A DNA stretch of 64,000 bases from Sphingobium sp. MI1205 (GTDB lineage Bacteria > Pseudomonadota > Alphaproteobacteria > Sphingomonadales > Sphingomonadaceae). This document shows positions 8,585 through 16,568 of the stretch, piece by piece. Position 1 is the stretch's first letter. Each line of letters starts with the position of its first letter. Below the pieces are notes generated by a model that did no database searches, was not told where the DNA came from, and worked only from the letters and a program-made list of their open reading frames with translations. The translations under genes were made by a program, and so were the position numbers. The DNA is taken from positions 1,059,501 to 1,123,500 of the forward strand of contig NZ_CP005188.1 of the NCBI RefSeq assembly GCF_001563285.1, in the 5' to 3' direction.

Positions 8585-9178
8585 AGTCCTTCTCCTTTAT
8601 TCCATTGATTTATTTGCCGAAGATCAGACGGTCCCGCTCGTCGAGCGATCCTCCTTGCCAGATCTTGCCGTGCAATTTTCGGCCAAGGGGCTGTCCGCTT
8701 CTATAGGTAGAGTTACGCAGGCACGGCCCGCCTGGGCCGCACCGGGTGGTTCAACCCAGATCACCCTGCAAAATGGCGTTCATCATCACCCAGAACCATT
8801 GGGAACGCGTCAGATGCCAAAGCAGGGCAAGGAGGCGCCACCAGAATAAAGGCCACTCACCAGCAGGGCCAGGCTCCCGCCGATGGTGATGCCCAGATTG
8901 TAGATCGCCATGGCGCGAGACAATTGCGCGGGCGGGTTGGCGTCGCTCAGCCCGCTGTGCGCTGACGGTCGTGCGGCCGCTTTTTGCCGACTACGGCATC
9001 GATATCCAGAATATGTTTGCCAGCGCAAAGTGCGGATCAACCTATCCCGATCGGCACGGGCCATAACCGGACTGTTCCGTTCAACCGGGCGAATGCACCG
9101 TTAGACAGAAACATATTGTCATCTCACAGGCGCTCCGCTTGGGAAATTGACGGGGGCAAAGTGTTTTGGGAGAATTTG
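8585..9178. other. 594-bp gene-poor region with a possible MFS transporter remnant
   Basis: This divergent gap between the hsp20 gene and the lipoprotein gene should hold both promoters, yet is much longer than needed. No intact gene is visible. On the minus strand around 8816-8960 one frame reads SRAMAIYNLGITIGGSLALL, which resembles a loop-plus-helix segment of major facilitator transporters, and stops at a TGA near 8814. An adjacent frame continues with a hydrophobic stretch (LTRSQWFWVMMNAILQG). This could be a decayed transporter gene. A short GGCCC/GGGCC hairpin lies near 8726-8740. The 9000-9178 part shows nothing I can assign. Confidence 0.35.
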
Positions 9179-9481
9179 ATGTCGCAGCCTTTAATGAAAA
9201 TAGCCCCTGTTCTCGTGGTTCTCGTCGGCTCCCTGGGCCTGGCGGGCTGCGCGACAAAGGGGTTCGTGCGTGAGCAGGTTGCCACCGTGAACCAGCGGGT
9301 CGATGCGCTCGACGCGAGATTGCAGGCTACCGACGGCACCGCAAAGCAGGCTTTGGCAGAAGCGCAGGCCGCGTCTGGTCAGGCTCAGAATAACGGCCAG
9401 CGGCTGGATCAGCTCAACGCCCGTGTCGATGGCGTCGAACAGAGGCTGCAGGAAACCCGCCGCAAGCGCGCGCGTAACTGA
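9179..9481 (+). CDS. Small coiled-coil lipoprotein, Lpp/alanine-zipper-like
   Basis: A 100-residue secreted lipoprotein: signal peptide with lipobox LAGC (acylated Cys24), then a continuous heptad-type helix rich in Ala, Gln and Leu (VNQRVDALDARLQATDG..., QLNARVDGVEQRLQET), ending in a basic tail with Lys95. There is no globular domain. Similar N-terminal segments in sphingomonads, as I recall, precede an OmpA peptidoglycan-binding domain, which is absent here, making the protein resemble Braun lipoprotein in layout. The ATG at 9179 is preceded by GGGAG. An L,D-transpeptidase gene follows 86 bases downstream, suggesting the two act together at the cell wall (inference). A terminator hairpin closes the gene. 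Confidence 0.8.
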   Translation: MSQPLMKIAPVLVVLVGSLGLAGCATKGFVREQVATVNQRVDALDARLQATDGTAKQALAEAQAASGQAQNNGQRLDQLNARVDGVEQRLQETRRKRARN

Positions 9482-9520
9482 CAACTGCGATCTTTCGCTG
9501 CCTTCGGGCAGGGATTGCGT

Positions 9521-9550
9521 GCCGGCGCCCTTCTGGGGCGTCGGCTTTTT
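9521..9550 (+). terminator. Rho-independent terminator after the lipoprotein gene
   Basis: GCCGGCGCCC and GGGGCGTCGGC can pair around a TTCT loop and are followed directly by five T. It lies 40 bases after the lipoprotein stop and only about 18 bases before the transpeptidase start, so it would give a strongly expressed small lipoprotein message with limited read-through. Confidence 0.8.
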
Positions 9551-9567
9551 CCGTGAGTGCGTCCCAG

Positions 9568-10260
9568 ATGATTAAATTCCACGCGGCCCTGGCCGCGCTT
9601 GCCCTTTGTGGTTCGATGTCGGCCCGCGCTGCCGATGGCGTCAAGGCAACGGCATCCGATGTGCGGCGGGAAAGCGGCGACCCTCAGCCGCAAATGGCGA
9701 CGAGATCAGAGGCGGCGACGCGAGTCATGGACTGGATCGCCGCCACTGGAGACAACCGATCGCTTCCCTATGTCATCATCGACAAGGTTGCGGCCCGCGC
9801 TTTCCTGTTCGACGCGAAGGGCAAAAATGTTGCCGACGCCCCGATACTGATCGGTATCGCCGCAGGGGATGACGCCACGCCGGGCGTCGGCAAAAAAAGC
9901 CTGGCGGAGATAGGCCCCGCTGAAAAGACGACGCCTGCTGGCCGTTTTCTGGCGAAGTTCGGGCTGGCTGCCGGAAACCAGAAAGTGCTGTGGGTCGATT
10001 ATGCGACGTCGGTGGCGCTGCACACCATTCCAAGCGGAAATCCCAAGGAACGCCGCCGCGCCCGGATATTGTCGCCCACGATAGAGGACAACCGCATAAC
10101 ATTCGGCTGCATCAACGTGCCCAAGGCATTTTATAATGGCCATCTCCGCAAGCTGCTTCGGCGGAAGGGCGGCTATGTTTATGTGCTGCCCGACACCAGG
10201 TCGCTTGAGGAGGTTTTTCCACCGATACGGGTGCAGCCCTTTCTCACCTCAACAATGTGA
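9568..10260 (+). CDS. L,D-transpeptidase (YkuD family), exported
   Basis: A 230-residue periplasmic enzyme with a signal peptide (MIKFHAALAALALCG...SARA). The YkuD fold is indicated by YVIIDKVAARAFLFD, the TPAGRF segment (TTPAG about 121-125), the conserved His in LHTIPSG (His152), and the catalytic block ITFGCINVP with Cys181. The usual SHGC is here TFGC, as in a subset of the family. Such enzymes form 3-3 cross-links in peptidoglycan or attach proteins to meso-diaminopimelate. A GTG five codons upstream (9553) is an alternative start but sits almost on the terminator. The adjacent Lpp-like lipoprotein is a plausible substrate. There is no LysM or other wall-binding domain. Confidence 0.88.
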   Translation: MIKFHAALAALALCGSMSARAADGVKATASDVRRESGDPQPQMATRSEAATRVMDWIAATGDNRSLPYVIIDKVAARAFLFDAKGKNVADAPILIGIAAGDDATPGVGKKSLAEIGPAEKTTPAGRFLAKFGLAAGNQKVLWVDYATSVALHTIPSGNPKERRRARILSPTIEDNRITFGCINVPKAFYNGHLRKLLRRKGGYVYVLPDTRSLEEVFPPIRVQPFLTSTM

Positions 10261-10299
10261 AGATTGTGGCGGCGGTAATCGGAAATGCTCCGGGAGAGA

Positions 10300-10689
10300 A
10301 TGGATATGATGTTTCGGACGGCGCTCCCTCTGGCGGCCGTTGCAGCGATTGGCCTTTCCGCCGCTCCAGCCTCGGCCGGTTTCTATTCCGGTGAGCAGTT
10401 GCTGGAAATCTGCACGACCAAGCGCGCGACCCCGGATTATCTGGAAAAGACATATGAATGCGTCGCCTACATCACTGGCGCGGTCGATGCCTTCAACACC
10501 ACGCGTGAGGTCAATAAGCTCAAAAGCTGCATCCCCGGCAAAGTAACCGTCGGTCAGCTTAGAGAGGCTACCGTCGATTACCTGCTCGCCAATGCGAAGG
10601 AACGGGACAAATCTGCTTCAACCCTGGTATTCGCAGCGACGCGCAAGGCATGGCCTTGTCCGAAGGGCAAGGCGAAATCCAGACGCTGA
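10300..10689 (+). CDS. Rap1a/Tai-type small periplasmic protein
   Basis: 129 residues with a signal peptide (cleavage near ASAG, residue 27). The mature part has the Rap1a/Tai immunity-protein pattern: SGEQLLEIC (Cys38), YECVAYITGAVDAF (Cys54), SCIPGKVTVGQLREATVDYL (Cys77), and a closing AWPC (Cys120). Four cysteines would give two disulfides in the periplasm. Named members neutralise type VI secretion amidase effectors (Ssp/Tae4), but no secretion or toxin gene is in this window, and many family members are orphan. ATG at 10300 has GGGAG close upstream; in-frame ATGs at 10285, 10306 and 10309 are alternatives. It converges on the debranching enzyme gene with a 24-base gap. Confidence 0.8.
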   Translation: MDMMFRTALPLAAVAAIGLSAAPASAGFYSGEQLLEICTTKRATPDYLEKTYECVAYITGAVDAFNTTREVNKLKSCIPGKVTVGQLREATVDYLLANAKERDKSASTLVFAATRKAWPCPKGKAKSRR

Positions 10690-10713
10690 ACCGGGCCGCA
10701 TCGGACACGTGCG

Positions 10714-12930
10714 CTAACTGATCGTCACCACTCTTGCAGAGCCGGTCCGGTCGAGCGGCTTTACCACCACCTTGTCGTCCATGCGGTCGAACGCGATGTC
10801 GACGGACGCATCGCCCACGCGCAAGCCATAAAGCCTCAGTTCCTGAAGGAAGCGGGGCAGGGCGGGTTGCTGCAACGATATTTCCGAAGTCGCCACGTCG
10901 AAACCCAAGCCCAGGCTGGACTGGATCAATGACAGCGGCGCAGCGGCCGACCAGGCCTGCGGGGTGCAGGCGACCGGATAGAAAGTCGGCCCCTGCGCGC
11001 GACGGCGGGGAAATCCGCAGAACAGCTCCGGCAACCGCATCAGATCGACATAGGTGGCCGCAGCAAACAACCCTTCGAATATCTTCGCGGCCTCCTGCCT
11101 GTAGCCATAGCGTGAGAAGCCTGCTGCGATCAGGGCATTGTCATGCGGCCAGATCGAGCCGTTATGGTAGCTCATGGGATTATAGCGCGCTTCGGTGGAC
11201 GCGATCGTCCGCACGCCCCATCCTGAAAAGGACGCTGGAGCCATGAGCGTCCGAACCACTGATTCCGCCCGTTTCTCCAGCGCCAGGCCGGTGAACAGCA
11301 CATGCCCCGCATTGGATGACCGGACACGGCAGGGCTTTTTCTCCCCATCCAGCGCAAGCACATAGGTGCCAAGCTGGGCGTCGAAAAAGGCGGCGTCGAA
11401 AAGGTCGCGGAAACGGTCGGCACGCCCCTCATAATGTTGGCTGCGTGCGCTGTCGCCCAGGGCGGAAAAGATAGCTTCGGCTGCTCTCCACGCGCCATAG
11501 ACATAGGCCTGCACCTCGGCGAGCGCGATCGGCCCGTGCGCGATCGACCCGTCGGCGTGGAAAACGGAATCATGGCTGTCCTTCCAGCCCTGGTTCTGGA
11601 GGCCCTGATCGGTCAGTCGCCCATATTCGACGAAGCCGTCTCCATCGCGGTCGCCATGCTCGTCGATCCACTGCAACGCCGCCTCCACGTGCGGCAACAG
11701 CGTGGCGATGAAGTCAGCATCGCCTGTGCGTTCCAGATAAGCGCCAGCCAGCATGACGAACAAAGGCGTTGAATCGATGCTGCCATAATAATGGCGGAAC
11801 GGCACTTCGCCCAGTTCCGCCATTTCGCCATGGCGCACTTCGTGCAGGATCTTGCCGGGTTCAGCGTCGGCAGCGGCGTCGAAAGCCGTCGCCTGATGCT
11901 TCGCCAGATAGCCCAGCACGCCCTTGCTGATTTCTGGGTCCATCCACAGCGTTTCGAGCGCGGTGATGATGCCGTCGCGTCCGAAAACCGTGCTGAACCA
12001 GGGAATGCCCGCATAGGGATAAGGGCCATGTTCGGTATCGGTCGACAGCATGCTGATGTCGGCGACCGACCGGCGCGTCACCTCATCAAACAGGGCGTTG
12101 GACGACCTGACCGAGGCTCCACGCGCGCGCGCCTGCTTCAACGATTGCATGGATTCGCGCAGCGCTTTCAGGAACTGGCGCGAAAAGGGGGTGGGGAGCA
12201 ATTCCTGGCGCTCGCACGCGATGCGCATGTACAACGTGCGCCGTTCGCCTGGCGGCACGGTCACTTCGAACGCCGCATGACTGTCGGTAAGCACCTGTGG
12301 TTGCGGATCGAAGCACAGATGGGTTTCACGCCTGCGTGCATCGCGCCCTTCATAGGTCAGCAGCACATCAGCGTCGCCGACGACCGGCGGCTTCATCTCG
12401 CCCTTGCGCAGCCGGGTCATGCCGCGAATTTCGAACAGGTCGGCGAAATCGGCGGCAAAGGCGATGTTGATCCTTACCGCTCTGAGTTCGGTGTCGAAAT
12501 TTCGTATCGTGATCCGTTCATGAACCGCGCCCTTCCAAAGAAAGCGCGTGCGGCGCAGATGGATCAGGTCGTGCTCCACTGCCACCCGACCATCATCGCC
12601 CGCGAAATCGGGGTTGGTAAGGTCGCATGTCAGCATCGCATTATCGTCGCGCAGGGCTGAACTGAGCAGGATCGGTCGCGATCCGTTGACCGTCAGGTAC
12701 AGATGCGACAAATGCCGCGTATCCCGATGATACAGCCCCTCCGGGCTGCCCGGTCCCGCGATCGCGTCTCCGCTATGATCAAAGACGGCGAAACTGTCCC
12801 CATGCTTCAACGTCCGCGGGCGCCGCTCATGGAGCGACGCCGTTGCGGGAATGAAGAATTGGGTTTGTTGCTGGGACAGGGACTTTGCCGGTTCGGTTAC
12901 CAGGGCCTCTGGCTGCAACTGGCTCGCCAT
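10714..12930 (-). CDS. Glycogen-debranching-type amylo-alpha-1,6-glucosidase
   Basis: A 738-residue cytoplasmic protein. The N-terminal half (about 30-270) is the beta-sandwich domain of bacterial debranching-like proteins (HGDSFAVFDHSGDA, GLYHRDTRHLSHLYL). The C-terminal half is an (alpha/alpha)6 barrel, with IPWFSTVFGRDGIITALETL, LQNQGWKDSHDSV and NPMSYHNGSIWPHDNAL, the acid/base regions of the family. Known relatives cleave alpha-1,6 branches or act on other alpha-glucans; no glycogen synthase, branching enzyme or phosphorylase is in this window, so the natural substrate is uncertain. The MASQLQPEALV start is chosen; an open frame continues upstream but overlaps the preceding gene. It follows the glycosyltransferase gene by 13 bases, forming a two-gene operon. 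Confidence 0.9.
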   Translation of the reverse strand: MASQLQPEALVTEPAKSLSQQQTQFFIPATASLHERRPRTLKHGDSFAVFDHSGDAIAGPGSPEGLYHRDTRHLSHLYLTVNGSRPILLSSALRDDNAMLTCDLTNPDFAGDDGRVAVEHDLIHLRRTRFLWKGAVHERITIRNFDTELRAVRINIAFAADFADLFEIRGMTRLRKGEMKPPVVGDADVLLTYEGRDARRRETHLCFDPQPQVLTDSHAAFEVTVPPGERRTLYMRIACERQELLPTPFSRQFLKALRESMQSLKQARARGASVRSSNALFDEVTRRSVADISMLSTDTEHGPYPYAGIPWFSTVFGRDGIITALETLWMDPEISKGVLGYLAKHQATAFDAAADAEPGKILHEVRHGEMAELGEVPFRHYYGSIDSTPLFVMLAGAYLERTGDADFIATLLPHVEAALQWIDEHGDRDGDGFVEYGRLTDQGLQNQGWKDSHDSVFHADGSIAHGPIALAEVQAYVYGAWRAAEAIFSALGDSARSQHYEGRADRFRDLFDAAFFDAQLGTYVLALDGEKKPCRVRSSNAGHVLFTGLALEKRAESVVRTLMAPASFSGWGVRTIASTEARYNPMSYHNGSIWPHDNALIAAGFSRYGYRQEAAKIFEGLFAAATYVDLMRLPELFCGFPRRRAQGPTFYPVACTPQAWSAAAPLSLIQSSLGLGFDVATSEISLQQPALPRFLQELRLYGLRVGDASVDIAFDRMDDKVVVKPLDRTGSARVVTIS

Positions 12931-12943
12931 TATGCGACTCTCC

Positions 12944-14044
12944 TTATCCGACCGCTTGAAGGTGAAGCTCCGTTTCCTCCCCGCGCTCTCGCCGAAGCCG
13001 CGCGGCGTCGGTCCGTGCGCCGGGCAGGGCACGATAAAGCCGCACATAGTCCGCCGCCATCCGTTCTGCCGTGAAACGTGCGTCAAAGGCGGCACGCACC
13101 CCGCGGCGGTCCAATTCGCCAAGCCGTGCAACGGCTTCGACGGCCTGATCCTCATTATCCACGATGAAGCCCGACACGCCATGGTCGATAACCTCCGGCA
13201 CCGATCCGCATCGGAATGCGATGACCGGCGTGGCGCAGGCCATTGCCTCTATCATGACCAGGCCGAACGGTTCGGGCCAGTCAATCGGGAACAGCAGCGC
13301 ACTTGCGCCGCCCAGGAAACCCGCCTTCTGCGCTTCGTTGATCTCACCGATAAACTGGACATTGGGATATTGGTTGACGAGGGGGGCGATCTCCTTCTCC
13401 CAATAGTCCCGATCCACATTGTCGATCTTCGCCGCGATCTTGAGCGTCTTGCCTGATCGGGCGGCGATGCGGATGGCGCGGTCGGGCCGCTTTTCCGGCG
13501 ATATCCGGCCGAGGAACGCCAGATAGCCCTCATCCCCGCCGATACGGGCAGGCAAAAGGTCGGAAGGCAGTCCGTGATAGACGGTGCCCGCCCAGTTCAC
13601 GGGCGGCATCGGCGAGCGCTGGTGATCGGATATCGACACCAGGCTGTGATGCGGGAAGGTGCGGTAGAATGCGGGCAGGTCGGGCAGATCAAGGCGACCG
13701 TGCAGCGTGGTGACGCATCTGCCGATAATGTCCTGAACCAATGGCATGTGCACAAGATCGATGTGGAAATGCAGCGCATCGAACTCGTCGGCCCGTCGCC
13801 GCACCGCTTCCAGCAGCATGACGTGATAGGGAATCGGATCGCGCACATGTGGATTGAGCCGCAAGGCCATCTCGGCCACCGGCACCAGTTCCGCGCGGGT
13901 GACGGAATCGCCGCTCGCGAACAGAGTGACGTCATGACCCTGATCGACAAGGGCCTCTGTCAGATAGGAAACGATACGTTCGGTGCCGCCATAGAGCTTG
14001 GGTGGCACGCTTTCGGCAAGAGGGGCAATTTGAGCGATTTTCAT
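12944..14044 (-). CDS. Glycosyltransferase family 4 (GT-B fold)
   Basis: 366 residues. Starts MKIAQIAPLAESVPPKLYGG, a typical GT4 opening with the nucleotide-sugar glycine loop, and continues with ERIVSYLTEALVDQGHDVTL. The C-terminal donor-binding half has GRISPEKRPDRAIRIA, then LFPIDWPEPFGLVMIEAMAC with the conserved E-x7-E region, and TPVIAFRCGSVPEVI. ATG at 14044 has GAGG eight bases upstream. It is the first gene of an operon with the debranching-type enzyme. I recall such GT4/debranching pairs recurring in stress-related gene groups, where they may act on a storage or compatible glucan (inference). No membrane segments; acceptor and donor are unknown. Confidence 0.9.
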   Translation of the reverse strand: MKIAQIAPLAESVPPKLYGGTERIVSYLTEALVDQGHDVTLFASGDSVTRAELVPVAEMALRLNPHVRDPIPYHVMLLEAVRRRADEFDALHFHIDLVHMPLVQDIIGRCVTTLHGRLDLPDLPAFYRTFPHHSLVSISDHQRSPMPPVNWAGTVYHGLPSDLLPARIGGDEGYLAFLGRISPEKRPDRAIRIAARSGKTLKIAAKIDNVDRDYWEKEIAPLVNQYPNVQFIGEINEAQKAGFLGGASALLFPIDWPEPFGLVMIEAMACATPVIAFRCGSVPEVIDHGVSGFIVDNEDQAVEAVARLGELDRRGVRAAFDARFTAERMAADYVRLYRALPGARTDAARLRRERGEETELHLQAVG

Positions 14045-14314
14045 GCAGCGATCCTCATGGTTGATCGAACGCCCCCGATTTCGAACGATGCGACTGACAC
14101 CGCTTAAAGCCGCCAGAGGTGATCGGGTTGCATGCGTTGGCCGCACGGCGAACGATTTCGTCGCAACCGCCTCGGCCCGTCCCGGCTGGGGAGCCGCTCG
14201 CATCATTGTCGCGGCGACTGACTTTCGGGTGACATAGTCGGTTGGCATGGCGCGCGATGAACTGGCGGGCCGTTTCGTAAGGGGGGATATGGCCTGAAGA
14301 AGCAGGAGAATAGT

Positions 14315-14875
14315 GTGACTATCCTGGCGATCGATTTCGAAGCGTCCTGTCTGCCCCGGCATGGGCGATCTTTCCCAATTGAGGTGGGTGTCGCGGTCGA
14401 CGGCTGGAGCGAAAGCTGGCTGATCCGCCCGCATGAAAGCTGGCGCGGATGGGACTGGACTGCTCAGGCGCAGGCCTTGCATGGCCTGACGCTTGAAAGG
14501 CTTTATCGAGAGGGATTGCCGGTTGAAGCCGTCTTTGACCGGCTCGTCGCGGCGGTGGACGGACGCCGGGTGGTCGCCGACAGCCATATCGATCAATATT
14601 GGCTGGAAACGCTTTCGCGTGCGGCTGGCGAACCGGCGCCCTTCGCCATCGACCATGTGTCCCGTCTGCTCGACGAATATGGCGCACGGGATGAGTGCAT
14701 TGTGGCGGCAGTCGCCCAAGCCGACGCTCGTCACCCGTTGCGACACCGGGCCGCGTCCGACGCAGCCTGGCTTTCCACCCTGCTCGGCCATGTCGCTCCC
14801 GGATCGGCCGTCCCGATGCCGCCGATAATGGCGATGCAGCGCGCCGCCTCGATGAGCTATGGCAACAATTTGTAA
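14315..14875 (+). CDS. DEDDh-type 3'-5' exonuclease (DnaQ-like fold)
   Basis: A 186-residue single-domain nuclease. ExoI motif AIDFEASCLP supplies Asp7 and Glu9, ExoII is likely around VVADSHIDQYWLE (Asp93), and ExoIII is HRAASDAAW with His144 and Asp149, so all metal-binding residues of the DEDDh class appear present. Starts at GTG (14315-14317) with AGGAG six bases upstream. No polymerase or helicase domain is attached, so it is a stand-alone trimming enzyme, perhaps acting on small RNA or DNA. The divergent 270-base gap to the glycosyltransferase gene shows no other gene. Confidence 0.82.
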   Translation: MTILAIDFEASCLPRHGRSFPIEVGVAVDGWSESWLIRPHESWRGWDWTAQAQALHGLTLERLYREGLPVEAVFDRLVAAVDGRRVVADSHIDQYWLETLSRAAGEPAPFAIDHVSRLLDEYGARDECIVAAVAQADARHPLRHRAASDAAWLSTLLGHVAPGSAVPMPPIMAMQRAASMSYGNNL

Positions 14876-15026
14876 CATCCGGCATATTTCAGAGACATTT
14901 GCCGTGCCTACAGCCTTCGCAATTGCTACGGCTCGCGAAGGAGACGGCTTCAATGTTCCTCATTATCGCCTCGGTCGCGACCGTAACGGCCCCTGACGGC
15001 ATCCACGGCATTTCCGTGAAGGGCGG

Positions 15027-15737
15027 ATGAGTCGACCATTGATCCTGATTGCCGAGGAACAGCAGGATTTGCGCCATCAGCTGCGCGAATATCTGGAACA
15101 GAGCGGCTTTCGCGCCGTGGCCGCCGGATCGGCGTCGGAAATATGGAATGCGATAACGACGATGCCGGTCGGCGCCTTGGTGCTCGACACCGCGTTGCGC
15201 GGCCCGGACGGCATGGACCTGTGCCGTGATGTGCGCGAGCGGAGCGATGTGCCCATCATCCTCATCAGCACCAACAGCAGCGAGGTTGATCGAGTCGTGG
15301 GCCTGGAACTGGGCGCGGACGACTATATGACCAAGCCGCTTTCCAATCGCGAACTGGCCGCCCGGCTGCGCGCGGTGTTAAGGCGCAGCAGAAACGAGCG
15401 CGCAATCGGCCTGCGTTCGCGCAGCGAAGCGCGTTTCGACGGCTGGCGCGTCGATTTCGCCCGTTGTGAGGTGATCGATCAGCAGGGCGAGTCGGTCGCA
15501 CTGACCGCCGCGGAATTTTCCTTGCTGGCGGTATTGCTGGAGCATTCCCAGACAGTCATCGCGCGCGCGCGTCTCATGGAATTGGCGGGCGTACGCGACG
15601 CGCCATCGTCGGATCGCAGTATCGATGTGCTCGTCAGCAGGCTTCGGCGAAAGTTGAGCCGGGGCGGGCGGCCGGCGCCTATCGTCACGGTCCGCGGCGC
15701 CGGTTATATGCTGAGCGCGTCCGTCGAACGCCACTGA
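15027..15737 (+). CDS. OmpR-type response regulator, orphan, altered acidic pocket
   Basis: 236 residues: receiver domain (1-115) plus winged-helix DNA-binding domain (about 135-232, ending VSRLRRKLSRGG...TVRGAGYML). Phospho-acceptor Asp54 (LVLDTALRGP), Ser81 and Lys103 are present. The acidic pair that binds Mg2+, normally E-D or D-D, reads AEEQQ (Glu10-Glu11) here, while the paralogue at 19389 has VEDD. No kinase gene is adjacent. It precedes the carbonic anhydrase gene on the same strand by 129 bases and may control it. Phosphorylation may be weak or absent (inference), so it could respond to another signal or modulate its paralogue. Confidence 0.9.
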   Translation: MSRPLILIAEEQQDLRHQLREYLEQSGFRAVAAGSASEIWNAITTMPVGALVLDTALRGPDGMDLCRDVRERSDVPIILISTNSSEVDRVVGLELGADDYMTKPLSNRELAARLRAVLRRSRNERAIGLRSRSEARFDGWRVDFARCEVIDQQGESVALTAAEFSLLAVLLEHSQTVIARARLMELAGVRDAPSSDRSIDVLVSRLRRKLSRGGRPAPIVTVRGAGYMLSASVERH

Positions 15738-15866
15738 TGCAATTAAACCCTGCCAGACACACTATTTAACAAATCCGCTGCGACGCAGCAAAAGCGCGTT
15801 CCTATCCTTCATTGTCACGCTGGTCCGTCCCCCTGACCGGCAACAAACCAGAAGGAGCGAGAAGCC

Positions 15867-16565
15867 ATGAACGAGCTTATTGGTCGCGTGTTCAGCTTCG
15901 AGACGAAAGTCTTCCCGAACGAGAGCGCGCTCTACAATCAGCTGGCCAGCGATGGCCAGAGCCCCAAGGCGCTGATGATTTCCTGCGCCGATTCCCGCAT
16001 CGTGCCGGAACATATCATGCAGGCGCAGCCGGGTGACCTGTTCGTCTGCCGCAATGCTGGCAACATCGTGCCGCCCCATGCCACCCAGAATGGCGGCGTC
16101 ACCTCGACCGTTGAATATGCGGTCATGGTGCTGGGCGTGCGTGACATCATCGTGTGCGGCCACAGCGACTGTGGCGCGATGAAGGCACTGTCCACCAATG
16201 CCGACCTGACCAACATGCCAAATGTTGCTGCCTGGTTACGGCACAGCCATGCGGCGCAGAAAGTCTGCCGCGAAAGCTATCCCGATGACCTCAGCGACGC
16301 GGAAAAGCTCCGCAATATGGCGCTGGAAAATGTCGTCACGCAGCTTGCGCACCTCCGCACGCATCCGTCGGTCGCGTCGGGCATCGCTCGCGGCGAAATC
16401 GCGCTGCATGGCTGGTATGTGGACATCCACGCTGGTCAGGTGCTGGGCCTCGACGGCGAAACCGGCCGCTTCCTGCCGCTCAGGGAAGGCCAGCCCATGC
16501 CGATCGCGCTGCCCCATGGCCGCCGTCTCGCTGCGGAAGCCATTTACGCGCAGGCGGCGGAGTAA
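15867..16565 (+). CDS. Beta-class carbonic anhydrase
   Basis: Interconverts CO2 and bicarbonate in the cytoplasm. 232 residues with the complete beta-class site: MISCADSRIVPE (Cys40, Asp42, Arg44) and CGHSDCGAM (His99, Cys102). ATG at 15867 follows AAGGAGCGAG. The SulP-type transporter gene starts 3 bases after the stop, so the two form an operon. SulP/carbonic-anhydrase pairs and natural fusions are known and usually act in bicarbonate uptake and inorganic-carbon supply; that role fits here. An upstream response regulator may control expression. Confidence 0.96.
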   Translation: MNELIGRVFSFETKVFPNESALYNQLASDGQSPKALMISCADSRIVPEHIMQAQPGDLFVCRNAGNIVPPHATQNGGVTSTVEYAVMVLGVRDIIVCGHSDCGAMKALSTNADLTNMPNVAAWLRHSHAAQKVCRESYPDDLSDAEKLRNMALENVVTQLAHLRTHPSVASGIARGEIALHGWYVDIHAGQVLGLDGETGRFLPLREGQPMPIALPHGRRLAAEAIYAQAAE

Positions 16566-16568
16566 CCT

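Noticed and set aside
12931..13182. 84-residue N-terminal extension of the debranching enzyme
   Set aside because: It would lie inside the upstream glycosyltransferase gene; the MASQLQ start fits the family and the operon spacing.
10734..13456. Plus-strand frames opposite the debranching enzyme and glycosyltransferase genes
   Set aside because: Sense-strand genes have strong family signatures; these frames do not.
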